Positions 6,758-12,239 of a stretch of 12,239 bases of DNA are shown here, piece by piece. Positions within the stretch are counted from its first letter, which is position 1, and each line of letters opens with the position of its first letter. A model generated the notes under the pieces. The model was not told the origin of the DNA, did not search any database, and worked only from the letters and a program-made list of their open reading frames with translations. The stretch comes from JAEUIG01 sp046349775. Its GTDB lineage: Bacteria; Planctomycetota; Planctomycetia; Planctomycetales; Planctomycetaceae. The stretch is taken from NCBI GenBank assembly GCA_046349775.1, contig JAXMBS010000107.1, positions 1 through 12,239 on the forward strand, given 5' to 3'. The position numbers and the translations under genes are program-made.

Positions 6758-6782
6758 GTCAGGCGTCAGTGTCAGCGGTCAG
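6758..6782. repeat. Four GTCAG words spaced 6-7 bases apart
   Basis: GTCAG occurs at 6758, 6765, 6771 and 6778. It lies in the 132-nt gap between purE and the first STN-like gene, just upstream of the presumed purE start. Nothing else is seen in that gap. Confidence 0.5.
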
Positions 6783-6879
6783 AAAGGACTGGCTGCTGGA
6801 AAATAGCGTGACGACGCGAATTTGTCGCGGTGTGCTGTGAGATTGTATTGCAAGTGGGCCGTACCGCTCGACAGTTCGC

Positions 6880-7560
6880 CTACGGTGAATCTGCGGGTAC
6901 GTCAGGCGGGAGCCTGATCTGCGCGAGTGCGTTCCTTCGCCGACGAAATATCAGAAGTGCACTGAGAAAGACCAGCAACGATAGCAGCCCGGCCGCCCAT
7001 GCACGCATAGCGTTGCCGGGGCGCAGGCCCGTTGTCAATTGCTGAATTCGTTCGGGAGTGCCGATGACGATCCGCTCCCCGATCGGAGCGGCGGCGAGGC
7101 CGTGCGGTTCCAGAACTAACTTCAGGGAGTCACGAAGTGTCGTCTTGGCAGTCGCCGTAATCACGACTTCAGGGCTTGCGGACGGATCGAGCTCGACGCG
7201 GCACTCGTGCAACGTGGAAAGAAAGCCCGCCACCTGGTTCAACGACGTTTCCGTAAATCGGATATCGCACAAATCACGGTCGAGTTTCTGCGTCAGCGGA
7301 TCCTTCGCATAGTAAGAAGTGAGCTTCTTGTCACACCATGCTTCGTAACGCATGTAGGCTCGGCTACCGGGCCAATTGTGGTGTTGAACATAAACCACCA
7401 CCGGTGCAAACAGGACTCGCAAGAAAGGCCGGAGGCGAGGCGCATGTGCCTCAGACCAGAATGCGACGAACGGTACGCTCGCCACGTAGAGAGCGAGCAA
7501 CAGCAACACCCCAGCATTCCATGCGGCAACGCGTTTCAGGATCGTGTGACGTGAGGACAT
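6880..7560 (-). CDS. Membrane protein with STN-like domain, paralogue A
   Basis: The 226-residue protein begins MSSRHTILKRVAAW. A membrane segment follows at about 15-34 (AGVLLLLALYVASVPFVAFW), then a soluble region and a second membrane segment at about 187-206 (AWAAGLLSLLVFLSALLIF), ending in an RRRR stop-transfer cluster. The soluble part holds SLNQVAGFLSTLHECRVEL, then TLRDSLKLVLEPHGLAA and RIVIGTPE. This resembles the STN-type fold found in many planctomycete proteins, where a short helix-strand unit precedes TLRxALxxxLxxxGL and ends in an ITTPE-like strand. It is therefore probably an integral membrane protein with a periplasmic domain; its role is unknown. GGGAGG stands 5 nt before the ATG, supporting this start. 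It shares gene order and N-terminus with paralogue B, 236 nt upstream. Its last codons run through a TCAGGC repeat. Confidence 0.85.
   Translation of the reverse strand: MSSRHTILKRVAAWNAGVLLLLALYVASVPFVAFWSEAHAPRLRPFLRVLFAPVVVYVQHHNWPGSRAYMRYEAWCDKKLTSYYAKDPLTQKLDRDLCDIRFTETSLNQVAGFLSTLHECRVELDPSASPEVVITATAKTTLRDSLKLVLEPHGLAAAPIGERIVIGTPERIQQLTTGLRPGNAMRAWAAGLLSLLVFLSALLIFRRRRNALAQIRLPPDVPADSP
6902..6917. repeat. TCAGGC palindrome inside the 3' end of paralogue A
   Basis: TCAGGC (6902-6907) and GCCTGA (6912-6917) pair around GGGA. The unit GTCAGGCGGGAGCCTGAT resembles the copy at 7592-7608. Here it encodes part of the C-terminus (IRLPPDV), so a normally intergenic word may have been taken into the reading frame. 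Confidence 0.55.
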
Positions 7561-7591
7561 GGACGCCTCCCTGATGAGGGGATCTGGTTGT

Positions 7592-7608
7592 GTCAGGCGG
7601 AGGCTGAC
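7592..7608. repeat. Second TCAGGC-type palindrome, upstream of paralogue A
   Basis: GTCAGGCGGAGGCTGAC (7592-7608) is close to the copy at 6901-6918 and in the same orientation. The two copies bracket paralogue A, one in its 3' end and one 32 nt before its start. Confidence 0.5.
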
Positions 7609-7637
7609 TTACGGGTCCTCAGTATTGTGCCGTCAAG

Positions 7638-7721
7638 ATTCACCACGGAGAACACTGAGGACACGGTGAGCCGTCGGGGATCATCAGTTTCTCTGTGATC
7701 GCCGTGCCCTCCGTGGTGAAT
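7638..7721. repeat. Inverted repeat in the gap between the two paralogues
   Basis: ATTCACCACGGAG (7638-7650) pairs perfectly with CTCCGTGGTGAAT (7709-7721). Inner bases (ACACTGAGGACACGG against CTCTGTGATCGCCGTG) pair only in part. The 236-nt gap otherwise shows no gene. It may end transcription of paralogue B; this is inferred from position. Confidence 0.75.
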
Positions 7722-7796
7722 CCTCCGTTTCGTACACGCCCTCGCCGGCGATTCGGTCTGGTGAATCTGGCTGGCCGAAGAGCGGCATTTGAACCA

Positions 7797-8441
7797 CTAC
7801 GCCGCTGGCCGCTTGTGATTTCGGCGGCTCCACCAAACGACGGTGACGGCTGTAAGCACAACGAGTACTGCGAGTGTGAAGTACAGAATCGAATTGGAGC
7901 GCCGTGATTCGGCCGCCGCACGCTCCAATGCGGCGGGAGTTCCGATCAGGATTCGCTCGCGGTCGGCGGCCGCAGCGAGGCCGAGCGGCGTCAGTAGCGA
8001 TTGAGTGACGTCGCGCACAGTTCCCTGTTGAACGATTGTGATCTCCTGTTCTGTATCGACGTCCGGATCGAATTCGATCCGGCAGGAGTGGACTTCGCGC
8101 AGGTACGTGATGACGTCGTGCAGCGACGTACCGTGGAACACGACGTCGGTCTGCTCGTCGAGCACCTTGCGCGGATCGGCTGTCAGGATGAAGTGATTGG
8201 CGAATTCGCGGTCTGACCAGATGACGTACCTGACATACAGGCGGCTGCCCGGCCAGTCCGGATGGCGGGAGTACACGCTCAGCGGCGCGTACAGGCCCGC
8301 GACGATTGGGGCGGAAGCTGGTATTCGGCGTCCGATTGTCGAATAGCAGAGATGCGCACCGAGAACGTACGCCGTGAGCAACAGCAACACCCCGGCCGTC
8401 CACGCGGCAACGCGCTTCAGGATCGTGTGACGTGAGGACAT
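7797..8441 (-). CDS. Membrane protein with STN-like domain, paralogue B
   Basis: The 214-residue protein has the plan of paralogue A: MSSRHTILKRVAAW, a membrane segment at about 15-33 (AGVLLLLTAYVLGAHLCYS), a soluble domain and a C-terminal membrane segment (ILYFTLAVLVVLTAVTVVWW) before SRRNHKR. Shared blocks include YAPLSVYSRHPDWPGSRLY (A: FAPVVVYVQHHNWPGSRAY), SLHDVITYLREVHSCRIEFD, TVRDVTQSLLTPLGLAAA and RILIGTPAALE. The soluble part again looks STN-like. An in-frame ATG at 8492 would add 17 residues. The ATG at 8441 is chosen because it aligns with the start of paralogue A and the identity between the two genes begins there. Only a weak GTGAGG precedes it. The gene lies between terC and paralogue A, all on one strand. 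Function is unknown. Confidence 0.85.
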   Translation of the reverse strand: MSSRHTILKRVAAWTAGVLLLLTAYVLGAHLCYSTIGRRIPASAPIVAGLYAPLSVYSRHPDWPGSRLYVRYVIWSDREFANHFILTADPRKVLDEQTDVVFHGTSLHDVITYLREVHSCRIEFDPDVDTEQEITIVQQGTVRDVTQSLLTPLGLAAAADRERILIGTPAALERAAAESRRSNSILYFTLAVLVVLTAVTVVWWSRRNHKRPAA

Positions 8442-8516
8442 CGGACGCCTCACTGAACGACAGGAGCGGATTGTGTCGGTACGGCAGGGCAAAACCCGCC
8501 GGTCGGTTGTCGTAAG

Positions 8517-9440
8517 TTAGCCGACGCCTGATTGCTCGTCGGTCGAATGCGAATGCCGCTGCGGCAGGAAGCCGGAGCAGAACGCCAGCGCCATCAGCGT
8601 CCAGAATATCCAGAACGCGGGACTTGACGGGCTGTGGAAGTCGGCCGGTCCGTGCCAGTCGGCCGGCATCGGATCGGGCGGCTTGTTGCAGAAGTAATCG
8701 ACGAGCAGCTTGCCGCCGATGACGATGACCAGCAGGTAGGCCGCCTGTTCGAATCGCGGGAACTTTTCCAGCATGCGGATAAACACCGCAGCGGCGAACC
8801 GCATCAGGATCATGCCGAGAAAGCCCCCCGACACGACGACCCACAGCTTGGGATGCCATGCCCCGGCCGCGAGGCCGGAGGGGGGCGGCCCCACCATCGC
8901 CATCGCCGCCATGATCGAATCGACGGCGAAGGCAATATCCGTCAGTGCGAGCACCCCGACGGTGGGCCAGAACCGGGCAGCGCCGGGCACGCGCAGCGAC
9001 GGTGGCGCATCCACCGGCACACGCTCCGAGATTTCGATCTGCTCTTCGGCCGGGGTCAGCGGCCCGCCCGTGCGATCGTCGACCAGGACCGGCTCGCCCT
9101 CGGGCGAGAGCGTGAGCTTGTCGTGCTCGGACTCCTGCGTCGCAAAGAACAAGTGCTTGACGGCAATGTAGACGAGATAGGCCCCGCCCAGCAGCGTGAC
9201 GACTCGCCACTTCATCAGGAACCCGGCGGTCGCGATGGCGATAAAGCGGAACACGAAAGCGAAGACCAGACCATAGTTGAGCGCGCGGGGCTGCTCGTGC
9301 TTGGGGAGTCGCTTGGCGAGCAGACCGAGGACGAGTGCGTTGTCGATCGACAGCACCCCTTCCAGTACGACGAGCAGGCCGAGGAGGGCCAGATCGTGCC
9401 AGTCAAAGACTTGTCCAAATAACTGCGTGGCAGCCAACAT
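8517..9440 (-). CDS. TerC-family integral membrane protein
   Basis: TerC-family proteins are multi-pass inner-membrane proteins; the named roles are tellurite resistance and, for several characterised members, manganese export. The 307-residue protein carries both family motifs: EGVLSIDNALVL (about 27-38) in an early helix and LTDIAFAVDSIMA (about 166-178) in a later one. Their acidic residues are the presumed metal ligands. About seven or eight hydrophobic segments are visible. Residues about 101-155 form an acidic soluble loop, and 250-275 a Pro-rich loop. The C-terminus is His/Ser-rich (PQRHSHSTDEQ). The ATG at 9440 has no clear Shine-Dalgarno. A small hairpin (CGGCGAG/CTCGCCG, 9474-9491) lies in the leader, but it does not clearly match the Mn-sensing yybP-ykoY riboswitch. 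The metal handled is not known. Confidence 0.92.
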   Translation of the reverse strand: MLAATQLFGQVFDWHDLALLGLLVVLEGVLSIDNALVLGLLAKRLPKHEQPRALNYGLVFAFVFRFIAIATAGFLMKWRVVTLLGGAYLVYIAVKHLFFATQESEHDKLTLSPEGEPVLVDDRTGGPLTPAEEQIEISERVPVDAPPSLRVPGAARFWPTVGVLALTDIAFAVDSIMAAMAMVGPPPSGLAAGAWHPKLWVVVSGGFLGMILMRFAAAVFIRMLEKFPRFEQAAYLLVIVIGGKLLVDYFCNKPPDPMPADWHGPADFHSPSSPAFWIFWTLMALAFCSGFLPQRHSHSTDEQSGVG

Positions 9441-9583
9441 GTAACCGTCAACTTCATGGTTTCAGCACTGCCTCGGCGAGACTGCTCGCCGCGGGACACC
9501 CCTTTTAGCAACTCGCGCGATCAGCCGCCATTGCGATCGCGGCGACGCGAGCGCAGCCACAAATTGCAGTTCGGGCTGTGCGC

Positions 9584-9600
9584 CACTGGCTCCGCCAGTG
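9584..9600. repeat. REP-like palindrome, locus 2, first copy
   Basis: CACTGGC (9584-9590) and GCCAGTG (9594-9600) pair around TCC; the flanks read TGTGCGC before and CAATTCAG after. It is oriented like the copy at 4108-4124 and opposite to its partner 30 nt away, as in a BIME-type pair. It lies between divergent terC and the lipid-kinase gene. Confidence 0.85.
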
Positions 9601-9630
9601 CAATTCAGATTGGGTGATTAATTTGCACCG

Positions 9631-9647
9631 CACTGGCGGAGCCAGTG
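9631..9647. repeat. REP-like palindrome, locus 2, second copy (inverted)
   Basis: CACTGGC (9631-9637) and GCCAGTG (9641-9647) pair around GGA. On the minus strand the unit reads GGGTGCCACTGGCTCCGCC and continues AGTGCG. This is almost the same as the locus-1 unit, GGGTGCCACTGGCTTCGCC, in the opposite orientation. Confidence 0.85.
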
Positions 9648-9723
9648 GCACCCGAAATTCGAGCGCTGGCGCTGCACGAGAGATGTCTTGGGGCTTTGTC
9701 CTGGTGCTCCCTACAATCCCGCG

Positions 9724-10596
9724 ATGCCTCACGCAGCCTGGGTGGCGATTCAGCGGAACCCGATGTCTGGGTCGGGGCGGCGTCGGCCGCTGCTCGACTT
9801 TGTGCGCGCACTCCAGCGGCACGGGCTGCGGCCGAGGATTTTCTCGCAGCGCCCGCATCTGGATGAAGCGCTTGCGGACCCGGAGCGCCGACAGGCTCTG
9901 CGTGCGCTGATCGCAGCGGGCGGGGACGGCACCGTGCTGGACGTGCTGAACCGGCATCCGGGCATTCCGATCGGCATCCTGCCTTTGGGAACGGAGAATC
10001 TGCTGGCGCGACAGTTTGGAATTCCGCGGGATGGCAGCGCGGCGGCGGCGATCGTGGCGGCCGGCCGGACTGTGCCACTGGACCTGGGCCGGATTGGCGC
10101 GCGACGGTTCGCGATCATGGTGAGCGCGGGATTCGACGCGGCGGTGATCCACGCGGCGCACGCGGCGCGGACAGGTCATATCGGGCGGTCGCATTACATT
10201 CGACCGATCGGCCGGGCACTGTGGTCCTACGCGTACCCTGAACTGCAGGTGCATCCGGACGGCACAGCGGCGCCGGTGAGCGGGCGAATGGTTGTGGCGG
10301 CCAACCTGTCGAGTTACGCGCTGGGGTTGCCGATGGCGCCGACGGCCCGGGGGGACGACGGTTTGCTGGACGTGCGAGTGTTTCAGCACACATCGACGTT
10401 CCAACTGTTGCGAGACTTGTCTATGGTGATATCCGGTCTGCATGATCGCTCCGACCGGGTGGTACGCCTGCGGACGCGGCGGCTGCGGATCGAGAGCGCG
10501 GTTCCGGTCGCGGTCCAGGCCGACGGGGATCCGGCCGGAGTGACGCCGTGCGAGATTACGCTCGAGCCGGCGGCCGTGGAGTTGATCGTCCCGTGA
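9724..10596 (+). CDS. Diacylglycerol/lipid kinase family protein
   Basis: The family (DagK catalytic domain; YegS, DgkB, sphingosine kinases) phosphorylates lipid alcohols with ATP. The 290-residue protein begins MPHAAWVAIQRNPMSGSGRR, matching the family's first strand and NPxSG loop. The nucleotide-binding GGDGT is at about 66-70, followed by VLDVLN. PLGTENLLARQ (about 87-97) is the second signature; most members have GTxND here, so the Glu-Asn variant is worth noting. SAGFDAAV, then GDDGLLDVRVF (about 201-211) and ADGDPAG near the C-terminus are also as expected. A TTG at 9688 would add twelve unrelated residues, so the ATG at 9724 is preferred. No Shine-Dalgarno is evident. Gaps of about 65 nt separate it from kdsA and kdsA from the next gene, so one operon is plausible. 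The lipid substrate is unknown. Confidence 0.9.
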   Translation: MPHAAWVAIQRNPMSGSGRRRPLLDFVRALQRHGLRPRIFSQRPHLDEALADPERRQALRALIAAGGDGTVLDVLNRHPGIPIGILPLGTENLLARQFGIPRDGSAAAAIVAAGRTVPLDLGRIGARRFAIMVSAGFDAAVIHAAHAARTGHIGRSHYIRPIGRALWSYAYPELQVHPDGTAAPVSGRMVVAANLSSYALGLPMAPTARGDDGLLDVRVFQHTSTFQLLRDLSMVISGLHDRSDRVVRLRTRRLRIESAVPVAVQADGDPAGVTPCEITLEPAAVELIVP

Positions 10597-10663
10597 GCGT
10601 CGGAGTGCGAAGCCGCCAGCGACGTTCGTGGACCGGTTCGCAGGACAGGAGTCGGGTGTTGCA

Positions 10664-11506
10664 GTGCCAGAGAATCCGCTGTCGTTTGATAACTGCTGTT
10701 GCGGCGCCGGGCGACCACTGCTGTTCATTGCCGGTCCGTGCGTGATCGAGAACGAGGAGCTGATCGAACGCGTGTCGGGTGAGCTGGCGGAACTGGCGGC
10801 CCGCGAGCGGTATCAGCTGGTCTTCAAGTCGAGCTTTGACAAGGCCAATCGGACGAGCAATTCGAGTTTTCGGGGGCCGGGGCTGGAACACGGGCTGGAG
10901 ATCCTGGCGCGGGTCAAGGAGCGGACCGGGTTGCCGGTGACGACGGACATCCACGCACCGGAGCAGGCGGCGCCGGCGGCGGCGGTGTGCCGCATCCTGC
11001 AGATTCCGGCGTTTCTGGCACGGCAGACGGACCTGGTGCATGCCGCGGCGACGGCGACGGCGCAATACGCGGGCATCGTCAACATCAAGAAGCCGCAGTT
11101 CGTGGCGCCCGAGGACCTCGTCCATGCGGTGCGGAAGTGCGAGGAGGCGGGGAATCCGCGCGTGTTGCTGACGGAACGCGGGACGACGTTCGGCTACGGC
11201 CGGCTGGTGAACGACATGCAGTCGATCCCGGTGATGCAGGGGTTCGGCTGCCCGGTGGTGTTCGACGCGACGCACAGCGTGCAGCGTCCCGGCGGATCGA
11301 CGACGGGAGGAGCGCGGAGCATGATTGCGCCGCTGGCGCGGGCGGCGGTGGCGGCCGGCTGCGACGCCGTGTTCCTGGAAACGCACCCCGATCCGGACCG
11401 AGCGCTGAGCGACGGACCGAACATGCTGCCGCTGCGCGATCTGCCGCAATTGTTGCGGCAACTTTCGCAACTTCGCGACATTGTTCTACAATTCCCGGTT
11501 TCCTGA
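10664..11506 (+). CDS. kdsA: 3-deoxy-8-phosphooctulonate synthase (KDO-8-P synthase), metal-dependent type
   Basis: KdsA condenses phosphoenolpyruvate with arabinose-5-phosphate to make KDO-8-phosphate, the precursor of the KDO core of LPS. Family blocks are FIAGPCVIEN (about 21-30), FKSSFDKANRTS (about 54-65), FRGPGLEHGLEIL, TTDIHAPEQA, IPAFLARQTDL, NIKKPQF, LTERGTTFGYGRLVNDM, FDATHSVQ and ETHPDPDRALSDGPNMLPL. The Cys in IAGPC, with the conserved His, Glu and Asp of later blocks, marks the metal-dependent class II enzyme; class I enzymes such as the E. coli one have Asn there. The GTG at 10664 gives 280 residues and the usual short lead-in, with AGGAG 12 nt upstream. A GTG at 10628 would add twelve residues and has no Shine-Dalgarno. 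Three adjacent cysteines (about 11-13) are unusual. Its presence implies KDO-containing LPS. Confidence 0.95.
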   Translation: MPENPLSFDNCCCGAGRPLLFIAGPCVIENEELIERVSGELAELAARERYQLVFKSSFDKANRTSNSSFRGPGLEHGLEILARVKERTGLPVTTDIHAPEQAAPAAAVCRILQIPAFLARQTDLVHAAATATAQYAGIVNIKKPQFVAPEDLVHAVRKCEEAGNPRVLLTERGTTFGYGRLVNDMQSIPVMQGFGCPVVFDATHSVQRPGGSTTGGARSMIAPLARAAVAAGCDAVFLETHPDPDRALSDGPNMLPLRDLPQLLRQLSQLRDIVLQFPVS

Positions 11507-11569
11507 TTCGTTCCCTATCCTCCGGCGGCCGGTCGATCGATCGGCGCCAGTGCTGGCTGCAGACACCGC

Positions 11570-12239
11570 ATGAGCGCTCCCACTCCGGATTCGTCGCGTC
11601 GTCCCCTGTACATGTGGGGAGCGGCGATTGCGATCACCCTGCTGGTCGTGTTTGTCGCGTTCATGCGGAAGGACTCCGGTCCTGCGGCGCCCGCCGGCGA
11701 CGCCAGGGACAAACGGGCGGACGCGGAGGCGGAACTGCAGCGACAGTTGCGGGGGACGCTGGACAGTCTGCGGCCGGAACGGCTGAACGTCAACGTTGCG
11801 ATCAAGGGAGTGGTCGCGGATTTAAACCTGTGGTGGGCGGACTATTCGGCGCAGTCTCCGCCGGTCGAAGCGGCTGAGCGGGCGGCGCTGATCGAGAAGT
11901 GGCTGGGGGCAGAGGCGGCGTCGATCGTGTCTGCGGGCCGGTTCAGCGAGCGGGACGCGGGACACATCCGCGATGCGCGCATGTATCACGACATCGCGAC
12001 GTCGCTGTCGGCGGTCCGGCCGGACCGGAAGGAACTGGCCGCGGCGGCTTTTGCGCTGGTTGTGCGGCAGATTTCTCTGGCGTCATCATCCTCTAGCCAG
12101 GTCCCACTGGGGTCGTTCGAGGCGCTGATGGTGGGGCGCGGGAGCGTGGACGACCGGATCTGGGTGTTTGCCGAGATTCTGCGGCAACTGGGCATCGATT
12201 GCGTCGTGCTCGAGCCCAAGACTCCGCCGGCGGGAGGAG
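11570..12239 (+). CDS. Membrane-anchored protein, possibly transglutaminase-like (cut by window edge)
   Basis: An open frame runs from ATG at 11570 to the window end with no stop, giving 223 residues so far. A short Ser/Pro/Arg-rich N-terminus is followed by a membrane segment at about 13-33 (LYMWGAAIAITLLVVFVAFM). The rest should lie outside the cytoplasm. It is charged and helical, with DAEAELQRQLRGTLDSLRPE at about 54-73. LGSFEALMVGRGSVDDR and then WVFAEILRQLGIDCVVLEP resemble a block common in planctomycete proteins and loosely recall the transglutaminase core (helix then LRxxGI). The catalytic part, if any, would lie beyond the window. No Shine-Dalgarno is seen. It follows kdsA by 63 nt on the same strand, suggesting co-transcription. 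Family placement is weak. Confidence 0.75.
   Translation, partial: MSAPTPDSSRRPLYMWGAAIAITLLVVFVAFMRKDSGPAAPAGDARDKRADAEAELQRQLRGTLDSLRPERLNVNVAIKGVVADLNLWWADYSAQSPPVEAAERAALIEKWLGAEAASIVSAGRFSERDAGHIRDARMYHDIATSLSAVRPDRKELAAAAFALVVRQISLASSSSSQVPLGSFEALMVGRGSVDDRIWVFAEILRQLGIDCVVLEPKTPPAGG

Noticed and set aside
7684..9210. A 508-codon minus-strand frame across paralogue B, a gap and terC
   Set aside because: It crosses two well-supported genes in another frame and matches no family; composition is typical of GC-driven shadow frames.
9441..9540. Possible Mn-sensing yybP-ykoY riboswitch in the terC leader
   Set aside because: A GGGG stretch and a 7-bp hairpin are present, but I could not match the conserved loop sequences or the two-arm layout. 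A covariance-model search would settle it.
9505..10728. A 407-codon minus-strand frame opposite the lipid-kinase gene
   Set aside because: The plus strand encodes a clear DagK-family protein; this frame is Arg/Pro/His-rich and includes the REP pair.

Overview
This is a high-GC bacterial window that looks like a chromosomal segment of a planctomycete or a close relative. No marker gene proves this. The inference rests on a secreted beta-barrel-like protein with a Pro/Tyr-rich leader, two membrane proteins with an STN-like domain of the kind often seen in Planctomycetota, a class II KDO-8-P synthase (so a Gram-negative, LPS-type envelope), frequent TTG/GTG starts, and gaps packed with many different short palindromic repeats. 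No tRNA, rRNA, CRISPR array, integrase, transposase or phage gene was seen. It reads as core chromosome, not an island.

Layout. 1-2545, minus strand: a creatininase-family amidohydrolase cut by the window edge, dapB (lysine/diaminopimelate synthesis) and queG (queuosine synthesis), with an inverted repeat in each gap. 2546-2776: a divergent intergenic region holding a perfect 14-bp parS core (ParB-binding centromere site) and a possible sigma-70 promoter. 2777-5057, plus strand: a secreted beta-barrel-like protein, then a stand-alone GlmU uridyltransferase domain, separated by a repeat-rich gap. 5141-6747, minus strand: purE and purK, joined by a GTGA overlap and both broken by about fifteen small indels. 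6880-9440, minus strand: two diverged tandem paralogues with an STN-like domain between two membrane segments, then a TerC-family membrane protein. 9724-12239, plus strand: a diacylglycerol/lipid-kinase-family protein, kdsA, and a membrane-anchored protein cut by the right edge.

How the genes relate. Several serve the cell envelope: GlmU supplies UDP-GlcNAc for peptidoglycan and lipid A, DapB supplies diaminopimelate, KdsA supplies KDO, the lipid-kinase homologue may act on membrane lipids, and the beta-barrel-like protein probably sits in the outer membrane. PurE and PurK catalyse successive purine steps.

Most notable are the parS site, the concentration of indels in purEK between intact genes, the paired REP-like palindromes at two loci, and the tandem paralogues whose first 60 coding bases are nearly identical although the proteins have diverged. 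No new multi-gene defence or mobile system was found.
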